In this document: positions 8,758 through 17,730 of the stretch, in pieces | Layout: each line of letters starts with the position of its first letter | How positions within the stretch are numbered: the first letter of the stretch is position 1 | Assembly (NCBI RefSeq): GCF_003330845.1 | Contig: NZ_CP026121.1 | Coordinates: 6,739,501 to 6,803,500, forward strand | Reading direction: 5' to 3' | DNA from: Streptomyces sp. Go-475 | GTDB taxonomy: Bacteria; Actinomycetota; Actinomycetes; Streptomycetales; Streptomycetaceae | Length of the DNA stretch: 64,000 nt | Position numbers and translations under genes: made by a program | The notes under the pieces: generated by a model | The model's database searches: none | The model's input: only the letters and a program-made list of their open reading frames with translations | What the model was told of the DNA's origin: nothing

Positions 8758-10275
8758 TCAGATGTCCCGCTGTTCCAGCGGCTTGGTCGCCGGGCCCTGG
8801 ATCACCTTGCCGTGGGTGTCGAAACGGGAGCCGTGGCAGGGGCACTCCCAGGCGCGCTCGGCGCTGTTGAACGCGACCAGGCAGCCCAGGTGGGTGCAGC
8901 GGGCGGAGACGGCGTGCAGGGCGCCGTCGTCGTCCCGGTAGACGGCGAGACGGTGGCCGTCGGCGCGGACCACGGCGCCCTCACCGGGCGGCAGGGACTC
9001 CACCGGCGGTGAGGGCCGCAGCCGGTCGCCCACGAAGTGCCCGGCGACCTTGGCCTGGGTCTTGAGGAACGACGGCGCCTCACGCACGGCGGGCTTCAGC
9101 CGGCGCGGGTCGTACAGCCCGCTCCACGCGCACTCCTCGCCGGTGATGTGCGCGGCGAGGAGGCGGCCCGCCATCATGCCGCCGCTCATGCCCCAGCCGC
9201 CGAAGCCGGTGGCCACGTAGGCGTGCCGGGTGCCCGGGTGCAGGGGGCCGACCATCGGCACGGTGTCGGTCGGGTCGTTGTCCTGCGTGGCCCAGCGGTG
9301 GGTGACGTCCAGGTCCGGGAAGCGCTCGGTGGCCCAGGCGGTGAGGTGCTCGAAGCGGGCGCGCGGGTCGCCCGTGCCGGGCGTGAAGTGCTCGCCCGTG
9401 ACGATGAGCAGGCGCCGGTCTCCCTCGTGGGGCGCGGTGCGCACCGAGCGGATGCCCTCGTCGGGCGTGATGAACATGCCGTCCGGGTCCTGCTCCGCCG
9501 GGATCGTCCCGGCGACCACCAGCTCGCGGCGCGGGGACAGCCGGGTGAAGAGCAGGGCCCGGTCGAAGATCGGGTAGTGCGTCGCGACGACGACGTCCCG
9601 GGCCCGGACCGTCGCCCCGGTGGCGGTCGACAGCCGGCACGGCTCGCCCTCGTCCAGGCCGAGGACGGTGGTGTCCTCGAAGATCCGCCCGCCGCGTCCG
9701 GCCAGGTCGGCGGCGAGGGCCAGCAGGTACTTGCGCGGGTGGAACTGGGCCTGCCCGGTGACCCGGACCGCGCCCGCCACCGGGAAGGGCAGTCCGGTCT
9801 CCGCCACGAACGAGGCGGGCAGCCCGGCCTCGGCGGCGGCCCGTGCCTCGGCGCGCAGTTCGTCGACCCGGCCCGGATCGCAGGCGTACGTGTAGGCGCT
9901 CCGGGTCTCCCAGTCGCAGTCGATGCCCAGCTCCTCGACGATCCCGGCGGCGCGTTCGATCGCCTCGGACTGCGAACGGGCGTACAGCCGGGCGCCCTCG
10001 GGGCCGCGGGTGCGCCGCAGCTTGTCGTAGACGAGCGTGTGCAGGGCGGTGACCTTGGCGGTGGTGTGCCCGGTGACCCCGGCCGCGATCCGCCCGGCCT
10101 CCAGCACCGCCACGCTGCGGCCGGCCCGGGTCAGCTCCCACGCCGTGCACAGCCCGGCGATCCCGCCGCCGATCACCGCCACGTCGACGTCCAGGTCCTC
10201 CGCCAGCGCGGGGTGGTGGCCGTCCGGGGCGGTCTGAAACCAGTACGAGCTGCTGACCTGCTGCTTCTCGCTCAT
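8758..10275 (-). CDS. FAD-dependent oxidoreductase fused to a C-terminal Rieske domain
   Basis: 505-aa two-domain redox protein, probably cytosolic. The N-terminal DAO-type FAD domain starts with DVAVIGGGIAGL at about residues 29-40 and later has the GFGGWGMSGGM segment near the flavin. The last ~90 residues are a Rieske [2Fe-2S] domain with both ligand pairs intact: CTHLGC and CPCHGSRF. Electrons would pass between flavin and cluster, but the substrate and partner are unknown. The start ATG at 10275 is chosen because a longer frame upstream runs through the polyphosphate kinase gene. The stop lies 82 bp before the small zinc-ribbon gene. Confidence 0.87.
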   Translation of the reverse strand: MSEKQQVSSSYWFQTAPDGHHPALAEDLDVDVAVIGGGIAGLCTAWELTRAGRSVAVLEAGRIAAGVTGHTTAKVTALHTLVYDKLRRTRGPEGARLYARSQSEAIERAAGIVEELGIDCDWETRSAYTYACDPGRVDELRAEARAAAEAGLPASFVAETGLPFPVAGAVRVTGQAQFHPRKYLLALAADLAGRGGRIFEDTTVLGLDEGEPCRLSTATGATVRARDVVVATHYPIFDRALLFTRLSPRRELVVAGTIPAEQDPDGMFITPDEGIRSVRTAPHEGDRRLLIVTGEHFTPGTGDPRARFEHLTAWATERFPDLDVTHRWATQDNDPTDTVPMVGPLHPGTRHAYVATGFGGWGMSGGMMAGRLLAAHITGEECAWSGLYDPRRLKPAVREAPSFLKTQAKVAGHFVGDRLRPSPPVESLPPGEGAVVRADGHRLAVYRDDDGALHAVSARCTHLGCLVAFNSAERAWECPCHGSRFDTHGKVIQGPATKPLEQRDI

Positions 10276-10343
10276 GGGCCACCGAGTACCCCCGTGCGTC
10301 CGCTTCAGTGTCCGGCATGCCCACCGAGCAGGGGAACCGGCGT

Positions 10344-11198
10344 TCAGGACTGCCGCAGCAGCCGCTTCCGGCACTCCGCCACGTCGAAGTCCGGCTCCGG
10401 ATACCGCGGGTCCAGCTCCCGCAGATGCTCCAGGAGCAGCGTGCTGACCGCCCAGTCGCGGTACCACTTGTGGTCGGCCGGCACCAGGTACCAGGGCGCG
10501 TACGAGGTGCCGCAGCGCTCCAGGGCGATCTCGTAGGCCTCCTGGTACGCGGGCCACAGGGCGCGGTCGTCGATGTCGGACGGCGCGAACTTCCAGCGCT
10601 TCTCCGGCCTGTCGAGGCGCTTGAGCAGCCGGCGGCGCTGCTCCTCGTAGGAGAGGTGCAGGAAGCACTTGACCAGGGTCACGCCGTCGTCGGCGAGGGA
10701 CTTCTCGAAGCGGTTGATCAGCTCGTACCGGCGGTCGATCTCGGCGGCGGGGGCGAGGCCGCGGACGCGGGCCACCAGGACGTCCTCGTAGTGCGAGCGG
10801 TCGAAGATGCCCAGTTCGCCGGGGAGCGGGAGCGCCTTCTCGACGCGCCACAGGAAGGGGTGCGCGCGCTCCTCGGCGGTGGGCGCCCGGAACGCGGTGA
10901 TCCGGCAGCCGGACGGGTTGAGCGGCCCGATGACGTGCTTGACCGTGCCGCCCTTTCCGCTGGTGTCCATGCCCTGCAGGACCAGCAGGACGCGGCGCCG
11001 GTCGCCCGCGGTGCTCGCGGCCCACAGCCGTTCCTGGAGGCCGGCGAGACGCTCGCCGATCCTGGCCGTGGCGGCCTTGCCCGCCGCCTTGCCGTCCGGG
11101 CCGCCGGGGGTGGCGGCGGCGTCCTGGGCGGACAGGTCGACCGGCTCGCCGACGGGGACGCGCAGCCGCTGCCACAGTGAGGTCCTGTCCTTCCGCAC
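10344..11198 (-). CDS. Polyphosphate kinase 2 family protein
   Basis: PPK2 enzymes transfer phosphate between polyphosphate and nucleotides in the cytosol. The 284-aa protein has the P-loop GMDTSGKGG, the IFDRSHYEDVLVARV Walker B/lid segment and the C-terminal PWYLVPADHKWYRDWAVS block, all typical of PPK2. Whether it prefers NDPs or NMPs cannot be read. I favour GTG 11198, which has GGAAGGGGG upstream, over the start at 11258. It precedes the FAD-Rieske gene on the same strand by 68 bp; no functional link is apparent. Confidence 0.88.
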   Translation of the reverse strand: MRKDRTSLWQRLRVPVGEPVDLSAQDAAATPGGPDGKAAGKAATARIGERLAGLQERLWAASTAGDRRRVLLVLQGMDTSGKGGTVKHVIGPLNPSGCRITAFRAPTAEERAHPFLWRVEKALPLPGELGIFDRSHYEDVLVARVRGLAPAAEIDRRYELINRFEKSLADDGVTLVKCFLHLSYEEQRRRLLKRLDRPEKRWKFAPSDIDDRALWPAYQEAYEIALERCGTSYAPWYLVPADHKWYRDWAVSTLLLEHLRELDPRYPEPDFDVAECRKRLLRQS

Positions 11199-11288
11199 CG
11201 CCGGGCCCCCTTCCGATGCCTGTGCCTCGATGGTCCGGCGGGGCGCCGGGTCGCGCACCCGGCGCCCCGGCCGGCAGCGGCTTCGCGC

Positions 11289-12671
11289 CTACCGGCGCCA
11301 GGGACCCGTCACCGCGAACGTGGTGCCGGGCCGGTAGCAGTTGACGTACATCGTGTCGCCGTCGGGGGAGAAGGTCACCCCGGCGAACTCACCCCACTCG
11401 GGCTCCTCCGGGGTGCCGATGTTCTGGCGGTTGCGGGCCATCGCGTACACCTCGCCGCGCCTGGTCACGCCGTACACGTGCTGGGCGCCCTCGCCGTCCT
11501 CGCAGACCATGAGGCCGCCGCTGGGGGCCAGGCAGATGTTGTCCGGCGACTCGCCCGGCAGCCGCACGTCGGTGTCCGGCCCGAAGGCGATCACCAGGGT
11601 CAGCCGTCGCCGGTCCGGGTCGTAGCGCCAGACCTGCCCGAAGTGGTCGGCCGCCGAGCCCTCCGCGCTGCGGGCGAAGGACGACACGAAGTACACCGAC
11701 CGGCCGCCCCAGTAGCAGCCCTCCAGCTTCTGCGCGTGCGTGATGCCCCGGCGGCCGAAGTCCTGGAGCCGGATCGGCGTCCGCGCCGCCTGCGGGTCCG
11801 GTACGTCCACCCACTCGACGCCGTCGAACGCGGCGCCGGTCTCCTGGGTCGAGGACAGGTCCGGCACGCCGGGCACCCGCATGGCCTGGAGCCGGCCGCC
11901 CGCGCGCAGCGAACCCCGGCCGCCCAGCGGCCGGTCCGGCAGGAAGCGGTAGAAGAGGCCGAACGGCTTCTGGAAGGCGTCCTCCGTCTCGTACACCACG
12001 CCCCGCCGCGGGTCGACGGCGATCGCCTCGTGCTGGAAGCGGCCCATCGCGGTCAGCGGTACGGCTCCGGTGCGGCGCGGGTCGACCGGGTCGACCTCGA
12101 AGATGAAGCCGTGGTCCTTGGCGTAGCCGTTGGTGCCCGCCTTGTCCTCGGTCTCCTCGCAGGTCAGCCAGGTGCCCCACGGGGTCGGCCCGCCCGCGCA
12201 GTTGACGGCCGTGCCGGCGATCGCGACGCGTTCCGACAGGACGTGGTTGCGGGAGTCCAGCGTCAGGGCCGTGCAGCCGCCCTTGGCCGCCGGGTCGTAG
12301 GTGAGGCCCTCGACCACCGGGACCGGGACCTTGCCGTCGGCGCGGTTCTCGTGGTTGCGGACCAGGTGGACCCGGCCGCCTCTGCCCGCGAAGGCCGACA
12401 TGCCGTCGTGGTTGGAGGGGACCTCGCCCTCGCCGGAGCGGAGCGGGTCGCCCTCGCGGGAGAGGACCCGGTAACGGAAACCTTTCGGCAGGTCGAGCAG
12501 TCCCTTCGGGTCGGGGACGAGCGGGCCGTAGCCGGTGCGGCCGAGGTCCTGTGCGGCGGCGGTACCGGTGAAGAGTTCGGACAGGGCACCGGAGAACGCG
12601 ATCCCGATGCCCAGGGCGCCTGCCCCGGCGAGTGCCTCACGTCGTGTGGCGGAACGACCGGTCGTGGTCAT
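11289..12671 (-). CDS. PhoX/DUF839-family secreted protein (Tat-exported)
   Basis: 460-aa protein of the DUF839 family related to Ca/Fe-dependent alkaline phosphatase PhoX. The N-terminus carries a Tat-type signal: TRREALAGAGALG, a hydrophobic stretch and a small-residue cleavage site near TAAAQ. The mature part has the family segments SNHDGMSAF, LVRNHE, NCAGGPTPWGTWLTCEE, FQHEAIAVDP, VYETEDAF and LEGCYWGG, consistent with a beta-propeller binding metals. Export and a hydrolase-like role are inferred; phosphatase activity is not certain for this subfamily. ATG 12671 has AGGAAGG at about 10 bp. No PHO box was recognised upstream. Confidence 0.8.
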   Translation of the reverse strand: MTTTGRSATRREALAGAGALGIGIAFSGALSELFTGTAAAQDLGRTGYGPLVPDPKGLLDLPKGFRYRVLSREGDPLRSGEGEVPSNHDGMSAFAGRGGRVHLVRNHENRADGKVPVPVVEGLTYDPAAKGGCTALTLDSRNHVLSERVAIAGTAVNCAGGPTPWGTWLTCEETEDKAGTNGYAKDHGFIFEVDPVDPRRTGAVPLTAMGRFQHEAIAVDPRRGVVYETEDAFQKPFGLFYRFLPDRPLGGRGSLRAGGRLQAMRVPGVPDLSSTQETGAAFDGVEWVDVPDPQAARTPIRLQDFGRRGITHAQKLEGCYWGGRSVYFVSSFARSAEGSAADHFGQVWRYDPDRRRLTLVIAFGPDTDVRLPGESPDNICLAPSGGLMVCEDGEGAQHVYGVTRRGEVYAMARNRQNIGTPEEPEWGEFAGVTFSPDGDTMYVNCYRPGTTFAVTGPWRR

Positions 12672-12761
12672 GCGGAAACCTTCCTGCTGGCGGACAGGAA
12701 CTGTGATCCCGCTGTGTCTACCACCTGGCGCGGATGGCGGGAACCACGCGCGTAGCACGCG

Positions 12762-13637
12762 TCACTGCTCCACGGCGTGCCGCAGCTCCTCCAGGGCCTC
12801 CTTGGCCTGTGCCGCGTCGGCGACGGCGTGTTCGGCGGAGTCGGCGACGGCGTGTTCCGCGGAGGTCTGGCGGCCGGCCTCGGGGCCCCTCTCCAGGAAC
12901 CGGAGCAGCTCCACCGGGATGGGCAGCACCAGCGTGGAGTTCTTCTCCGCCGCCACGGCCATCACGGTCTGCAGCAGCCGCAGCTGGAGCGCCGAGGGCG
13001 TGTCCGCCATCTGGTGGGCGGCCTGGGCCAGCTTCTTCGAGGCCTGGTACTCCGCGTCGGCGTTGATCAGCCGGGCCCGCCGCTCGCGGTCGGCCTCGGC
13101 CTGGCGGGCCATGGAGCGCTTCATGGTGTCCGGCAGGGACACGTCCTTGATCTCCACGCGGTCGATGGTCACGCCCCATTCCACGGCCGGGCTGTCGATC
13201 ATCAGCTCCAGGCCCTGGTTGAGCTTCTCCCGGTTGGACAGCAGGTCGTCCAGCTCGCTCTTGCCGATGATCGAGCGCAGGGAGGTCTGCGCCATCTGCG
13301 AGACGGCGAAGCGGTAGTCCTCGACGTTGACGACCGCGGCCGCCGGGTCCACGACCTTGAAGTACACCACCGCGTCGACCCGCACGGTCACGTTGTCGCG
13401 GGTGATGCCCTCCTGGGCGGGGATGGGCATGGTCACGATCTGCAGGTTGACCTTGCGCATCCGGTCGATGGCCGGGACGACGAGGTTGAACCCGGGTCGC
13501 CGCACCTCCCCGTGCAGGCGCCCGAGCCGGAAGACGACCCCGCGTTCGTACTGCTTGACGACCCGTGCCGCCGCGGCCAGGTACGCCAGGCCGCCGGCGC
13601 CGACCGCCGCCACCGCCCCGATCAGCTCTTCGACCAT
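12762..13637 (-). CDS. SPFH/band-7 protein (slipin/stomatin-like)
   Basis: 291-aa membrane-anchored scaffold protein. One hydrophobic anchor near residues 6-25 is followed by a band-7 domain: QYERGVVFRLGRL, PGFNLVVPAIDRM, DNVTVRVDAVVYFKV and then the VSQMAQTSLRSIIGKSELDDLL helix region. A charged coiled-coil stretch (QAEADRERRARLINADAEYQ) should drive oligomers. The tail contains an 8-9-residue duplication, AEHAVADS then AEHAVADA. ATG 13637 has GGGGAGG upstream. Such proteins organise membrane microdomains; the usual NfeD partner is not next to it. Confidence 0.87.
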   Translation of the reverse strand: MVEELIGAVAAVGAGGLAYLAAAARVVKQYERGVVFRLGRLHGEVRRPGFNLVVPAIDRMRKVNLQIVTMPIPAQEGITRDNVTVRVDAVVYFKVVDPAAAVVNVEDYRFAVSQMAQTSLRSIIGKSELDDLLSNREKLNQGLELMIDSPAVEWGVTIDRVEIKDVSLPDTMKRSMARQAEADRERRARLINADAEYQASKKLAQAAHQMADTPSALQLRLLQTVMAVAAEKNSTLVLPIPVELLRFLERGPEAGRQTSAEHAVADSAEHAVADAAQAKEALEELRHAVEQ

Positions 13638-13742
13638 GCCGACCTCCCCGTCCAGAGGTCCCGTTCGTCTGTTGATGTAACGATATGCCCGGATCAGGGT
13701 GTGGGGCCATGCCCGGAGACCGGGAGGGCCGTACGCACGAGA

Positions 13743-13773
13743 GCCGGGGCGCGCATGGCGTGCGCGCCCCGGC
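13743..13773 (-). terminator. Rho-independent-type hairpin after the SulP gene
   Basis: GCCGGGGCGCGC and GCGCGCCCCGGC form a perfect 12-bp stem with a 7-base loop. It lies 29 bp past the stop of the SulP/carbonic anhydrase operon and before the slipin gene. Its strength and position make it a good terminator, although no T-run follows. Confidence 0.7.
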
Positions 13774-13802
13774 CCCGGTGGTGCCGGTGTTCTTCGGTCC
13801 GG

Positions 13803-15296
13803 CTAGGCGGCGGTGACCTTCTCGGCCTCCGGTGCCGCCTCGGACTCCGTGACCTTCACCGGCTCGGTGCCCGTCGCGCTGTGGCGTTCGGCCCAGTTCT
13901 CCAGGGCCGTGCGGCAGGCGTGGTCGAGGTGGTGCAGGCCCGACAGGTCCAGCTCGACCGGGCGGTCCTGGGGCAGCGCCTCCAGGCTGTCGAGGATCTT
14001 CGGCAGCCGCAGGAAGGTGGCGTTGCCCGCCAGGTACACCTGGATCGGACCGGCGCCCTTGTCGATGACCTCCAGCTTGACGTGCGAGGCCTCCCAGGCG
14101 GTCTTGACGACCGACAGGGCCAGACCGATGAGCACGCCCTCGAACATGTTGACCGCGACGATCGACACGGCCGTGACGACCAGGATGAGCGCCTCACCCT
14201 TGTGCGCCCGCCACAGCGCCGTGATCTGGCGGAACGGGATCAGCTTGAAGCCGGCGTGCACCAGGATGCCCGCCAGGGCGGGGATCGGGATCAGGGCCAG
14301 GGCCCACGGCATCGCGGCGGCGAACAGCAGCAGCCAGACGCCGTGCAGCACCCGGGACGCCTTGGTCTTGGCGCCCGCGCTCACGTTGGCGGAGCTGCGC
14401 ACGATGACCGCGGTCATGGGCAGCGCGCCGAGCAGGCCGCACAGGGTGTTGCCCGCGCCCTGGGCGATCATCTCCTTGTTGTACTCGGTGCGCGGACCGT
14501 CGTGCAGCCGGTCCACGGCGGCCGCGCTGAACAGGGACTCGGCGGAGGCGATCAGCGCGAAGGCGATGATGGTGCCCCAGATGGCCGGGCTGGCCAGCTC
14601 GCCGAAGGCGTCGGCCCCGGGCACCTGGATGACGCCGAGCAGACCCTCCACCTGGACGGTGGCGACCGGCAGGCTGAAGGCGAGCGTGGCGACCGTCGCC
14701 AGGACGACCGCGGCGAGGGCGCCGGGCACGGTCTGGACGGCCTTGGGCATCTTCTTCCACAGCACGATGACGGCGATGGTGCCCGCGCCGATCGCGAGGG
14801 AGGTCAGGGCCGTGGTGTTGCCGAGGGCGTCGGCGAACGCGCCGGGCAGGCCCGCGATCTTGCCGATCCCGGACTCCGGGGCCTTCAGGCCCGCCGCCGC
14901 GTAGATCTGCCCGGCGATGATCACCAGGCCGATGCCGCAGAGCATGCCCTCGACCACGGACACGGATATCGCCCGGAACCAGCGGCCTATGCCGAAGAAG
15001 CCCATGGCGAGCTGGAGCAGACCGGCGAACAGCACGATCACGCCGAGCGTGGCCACCCCGAACTCGCTGACGGCCTCGAAGACCAGCACGGTGAGACCGG
15101 CGGCGGGCCCGGAGACCTGAAGGCTGCTGCCGCGCATCATCCCGGTGACGATGCCGCCGACGATGCCGGTGATCAGACCCAGCTCCGCGGGGACGCCGGA
15201 GGCGACCGCCACGCCGACGCACAGCGGCACGGCGACCAGGAAGACGACGATCGAGGCGAGGAAGTCCTGCCTCAGGTAAGGGAACTTGGACAGCAT
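13803..15296 (-). CDS. SulP-family anion transporter with STAS domain
   Basis: 497-aa membrane transporter. It begins with FPYLRQDFLASIVVFLVAVPLC, followed by the SulP signature region QVSGPAAGLTVLVFE and about ten further hydrophobic segments. A C-terminal STAS domain follows (residues ~415-480, PVELDLSGLHHLDHACRTAL). SulP carriers move sulfate, bicarbonate or dicarboxylates. The carbonic anhydrase gene ends 14 bp upstream on the same strand. This strongly suggests bicarbonate or coupled CO2/bicarbonate handling, by inference. ATG 15296 is placed 10 bp from GAGGGGG; a GTG at 15302 is an alternative. Confidence 0.88.
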   Translation of the reverse strand: MLSKFPYLRQDFLASIVVFLVAVPLCVGVAVASGVPAELGLITGIVGGIVTGMMRGSSLQVSGPAAGLTVLVFEAVSEFGVATLGVIVLFAGLLQLAMGFFGIGRWFRAISVSVVEGMLCGIGLVIIAGQIYAAAGLKAPESGIGKIAGLPGAFADALGNTTALTSLAIGAGTIAVIVLWKKMPKAVQTVPGALAAVVLATVATLAFSLPVATVQVEGLLGVIQVPGADAFGELASPAIWGTIIAFALIASAESLFSAAAVDRLHDGPRTEYNKEMIAQGAGNTLCGLLGALPMTAVIVRSSANVSAGAKTKASRVLHGVWLLLFAAAMPWALALIPIPALAGILVHAGFKLIPFRQITALWRAHKGEALILVVTAVSIVAVNMFEGVLIGLALSVVKTAWEASHVKLEVIDKGAGPIQVYLAGNATFLRLPKILDSLEALPQDRPVELDLSGLHHLDHACRTALENWAERHSATGTEPVKVTESEAAPEAEKVTAA

Positions 15297-15310
15297 GGTC
15301 ACCAGCCCCC

Positions 15311-15892
15311 TCAGAGCGTCTCGAACGTGTCGGACTGCGCGCGGTGTTCCCGCACGATGCCGGTGTGGATCTCGTAGTACCAGCCGTGCAGCTGGAGTTC
15401 ACCCGCCTCGAGGCGCTTCTCGATGCAGGGGTAGGACCGCAGCCGCAGCAGCTGCGTCAGCACGTGGTGCTGGACTGCCTCGGCGACCGCCGGGTCGGTG
15501 GGGTCGGAGCACTTGGGCTCCTCACAGGCGTGCGCGAGCCAGTCGCGCACGGCGGGTACTGCGGAGAGGTCGTCGTGGCGCACGACCGCGCCGACGGCAC
15601 CGCAGTGGGAGTGGCCGCAGACCACGATGTGCTGGACGCCGAGCACCTGCACGGCGTACTCGATCGTGGCCGCCTCACCGGTGGGGGTGGTGGAGGCGTA
15701 CGGCGGGACGACGTTGCCCGCGGTGCGCAGCTCGAAGAGCTCGCCGGGACGGGCGCCCGTGATCAGGGCCGGTACGACCCTGGAGTCGGCGCAGGTGATG
15801 AACAGGACCTCGGGGGACTGTCCCTTGGCGAGGTGGGCGAACTCCTCAGGGCGCTGTCCGAACATGCGGGCGTTGTCGATGAGGGGCTGCAT
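15311..15892 (-). CDS. Beta-class carbonic anhydrase
   Basis: 193-aa cytosolic zinc enzyme interconverting CO2 and bicarbonate. The zinc and catalytic motifs are intact: CADSRV near residue 34 (Cys ligand and Asp/Arg dyad) and GHSHCGAV near residue 93 (His and Cys ligands). ATG 15892 is preceded by AGGAGGAG; the frame continues upstream into an unrelated neighbour and is not used. It forms an operon with the SulP transporter 14 bp downstream, so the pair likely supplies or equilibrates bicarbonate. Confidence 0.93.
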   Translation of the reverse strand: MQPLIDNARMFGQRPEEFAHLAKGQSPEVLFITCADSRVVPALITGARPGELFELRTAGNVVPPYASTTPTGEAATIEYAVQVLGVQHIVVCGHSHCGAVGAVVRHDDLSAVPAVRDWLAHACEEPKCSDPTDPAVAEAVQHHVLTQLLRLRSYPCIEKRLEAGELQLHGWYYEIHTGIVREHRAQSDTFETL

Positions 15893-15969
15893 GATGTGGT
15901 GACTCCTCCTGGCGCGCGTGGGGGCGCGTCGGACGGGCATGACAGAGGTGGGGGGTACTGCTCTGATGC

Positions 15970-16398
15970 TCAGCAGCGGAAGACCTGCAGTGCTGCCGGC
16001 GTGTGCGACGCCGAGGATCTCGACGTGCGTTGGTGCGCGGTGCCGTGTCTGACCGAGTCGTCTGCCGTCGGCTGGATGTGCCTCAGCAGCGGCCGCTCGG
16101 GCGCTGAGGGCGCGGAGTCGGCGGCGTGGGACCGGTCGCGGGTACGCAGGGGACCGGTCGGGCCCCCGTGGTGACCGGCGCGGCACGTGGCGATCTCGTC
16201 GCGCAGTGCCTTGCCGGAGAACTTGGTACCGGGGCGTGAGGACTTGCCGGAGGGCTTGGTTCCGGGCTGAGCCTTGGCCTCGGCTTGACTGGGCGTGTGC
16301 GCGGATGCGAAGGATGCCGTCGGTGCGAAGAACTGAAGGGCGAGCAGGACGCCGGCGAGGAGCGAAACCACGGTCCGTGCCTTCGTACCTCGGAACAT
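15970..16398 (-). CDS. Small secreted protein of unknown function
   Basis: 142-aa protein with an N-terminal signal peptide (MFRGTKARTVVSLLAG, a hydrophobic core, then a likely cut near SFASA-HT). The mature part is short, Lys/Pro/Gly-rich and then His/Arg/Ser-rich, with one internal Cys and a C-terminal Cys. No domain is recognised. ATG 16398 has GAAGGGG upstream. A promoter and a 17-bp palindrome lie immediately upstream, so it is probably regulated independently of the carbonic anhydrase genes that follow 77 bp further on. Confidence 0.6.
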   Translation of the reverse strand: MFRGTKARTVVSLLAGVLLALQFFAPTASFASAHTPSQAEAKAQPGTKPSGKSSRPGTKFSGKALRDEIATCRAGHHGGPTGPLRTRDRSHAADSAPSAPERPLLRHIQPTADDSVRHGTAHQRTSRSSASHTPAALQVFRC

Positions 16399-16422
16399 GC
16401 GCCCCCCTTCAGGTGATTGACA

Positions 16423-16450
16423 CGTCTAGCGCTGACCAACTGTTGGTCAA
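16423..16450 (-). promoter_or_regulatory. Candidate promoter with overlapping operator palindrome
   Basis: On the minus strand TTGACC (16450-16445) and TAGACG (16428-16423) are separated by 16 bp, a reasonable Streptomyces -35/-10 pair placing the start of transcription about 20 bp before the ATG at 16398. The perfect palindrome TGACCAACAGTTGGTCA (16433-16449) sits over the -35 and spacer. That is the position expected for a TetR- or MarR-type repressor site. Confidence 0.5.
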
Positions 16451-16468
16451 TGGCTGGTCAAGAAACAC

Positions 16469-16500
16469 GTTAACCCTGCAAAGCCATTTGCAGGGTTAAC
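16469..16500. repeat. Perfect 14-bp inverted repeat with 4-base loop
   Basis: GTTAACCCTGCAAA and its exact complement flank GCCA. It lies 96 bp after the zapE stop and 19 bp upstream of the -35 of the small secreted protein gene. It could terminate zapE transcription or be a second operator. Its AT-rich, symmetric arms are unlike typical GC-rich Streptomyces terminators, so an operator role is as likely. Confidence 0.55.
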
Positions 16501-16595
16501 TTAACGTTTCAAGCTGAAGAGAGCCTGAAAACCGTTGGAAGGGTGGCTGGAAACGGCCCTTGCGGTACGGCAGTCGGCGCTGTATTGGGTTGTGG

Positions 16596-17693
16596 TTACC
16601 GGGCGGTCGCCAGGTTTCCCGCGTCGCGGGCCAGGGCGGTGAGCCGGGAGATGGCCCGGAAGTACTTCTTGCGGTAGCCGCCGTTCAGCATCTCCTCGCT
16701 GAACAACTGGTCGAAGGGCAGGCCGGAGGCCATGACGGGCACTTCGCGGTCGTAGAGCCGGTCCGCGAGGACGACGAGCCGCAGCGCCGTCGACTGGTCG
16801 GGAACCGGCCGCACCCCGGTGAGGCACACCGCCTTGATCCCGTCGGTCAGAGCGCCGTACCGGCTGGGGTGGACCCGGGCGAGATGCTCCAGGAGGGGCG
16901 AGAACGCGTCGAGGGAAGCGCCCTTGGTGGCGTGCGCCGTCCGCGTCACCTGTTCGTCGGAGTACGGCGGCGGTGCCTCGGGCAGGCCGCGGTGGCGGTA
17001 GTCCTCGCCGTCGATGCGCAGGGCGCGGAAGTGCGCCGACAGGCCCTGGATCTCGCGCAGGAAGTCGACCGCGGCGAACCGGCCCTCGCCGAGCTTGCCG
17101 GGCAGCGTGTTGGAGGTGGCGGCGAGCGCGACGCCCGCGTCGACGAGCTTGCCGAGCAGGGTGGAGACCAGGACGGTGTCGCCCGGGTCGTCGAGCTCGA
17201 ACTCGTCGATGCACAGCAGGCGGTGGCCGGAAAGGGTCTGCACGGTCTGCTGGAACCCGAGGGCGCCGACCAGGTTGGTCAGCTCCACGAACGTGCCGAA
17301 CGCCTTGAGCGCGGGCTCGGCCGGGGTGGCGTGCCAGAGGGAGGCCAGCAGGTGGGTCTTGCCGACGCCGTAGCCGCCGTCGAGGTAGACGCCGCGGGGA
17401 CCGGAGGGGGCCTTCTTCGCCGGCTTGCCGAAACCGAACAGCCGCCGCCGTCCCGAGTCGGCCGGCCCGCCGAGCCCCGCCGCGAAGCCCTCCAGGACCT
17501 CGACGGCCTCGGTCTGGCTCGGCTGGTTCGGATCGGGTATGTACGTGCTGAACCGCACGGAGTCGAACCGCGGCGGCGGCACCATCTCGGCGACCAGCCG
17601 GTCCGCGGGGACGTGCGGCTCACGCGCGCACAGGGAGAGCGGGGCCGTGTCGGTCATGGGGCCGGTACCGGAGGGAGCGGGGGAAGAGGACAC
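16596..17693 (-). CDS. zapE: ZapE/AFG1-like ATPase
   Basis: AAA-type ATPase of the ZapE/AFG1 family, 365 aa. It has the N-terminal PPPRFDSVRFSTYIPD segment and a P-loop GGYGVGKTH near residue 107. Walker B is LLCIDEFELDD, the sensor segment is AATSNTLP, and the C-terminal arginine region is present. In E. coli ZapE acts at the division septum; in actinobacteria the role is less clear. The start is either the GTG at 17693 or the ATG at 17657, and neither has a strong ribosome site. It is divergent from the RibD-like gene across 37 bp, so the two promoters must overlap. Confidence 0.85.
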   Translation of the reverse strand: MSSSPAPSGTGPMTDTAPLSLCAREPHVPADRLVAEMVPPPRFDSVRFSTYIPDPNQPSQTEAVEVLEGFAAGLGGPADSGRRRLFGFGKPAKKAPSGPRGVYLDGGYGVGKTHLLASLWHATPAEPALKAFGTFVELTNLVGALGFQQTVQTLSGHRLLCIDEFELDDPGDTVLVSTLLGKLVDAGVALAATSNTLPGKLGEGRFAAVDFLREIQGLSAHFRALRIDGEDYRHRGLPEAPPPYSDEQVTRTAHATKGASLDAFSPLLEHLARVHPSRYGALTDGIKAVCLTGVRPVPDQSTALRLVVLADRLYDREVPVMASGLPFDQLFSEEMLNGGYRKKYFRAISRLTALARDAGNLATAR

Positions 17694-17730
17694 GGTTCAC
17701 CATGCTACGGCGCGTGGAACACTGCACGGC

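Noticed and set aside
12777..15377. Very long plus-strand open frame opposite the slipin and SulP genes
   Set aside because: Low-complexity Arg/Gly/His/Asp-rich translation with no motif; it is the mirror of well-supported genes in a high-GC genome.
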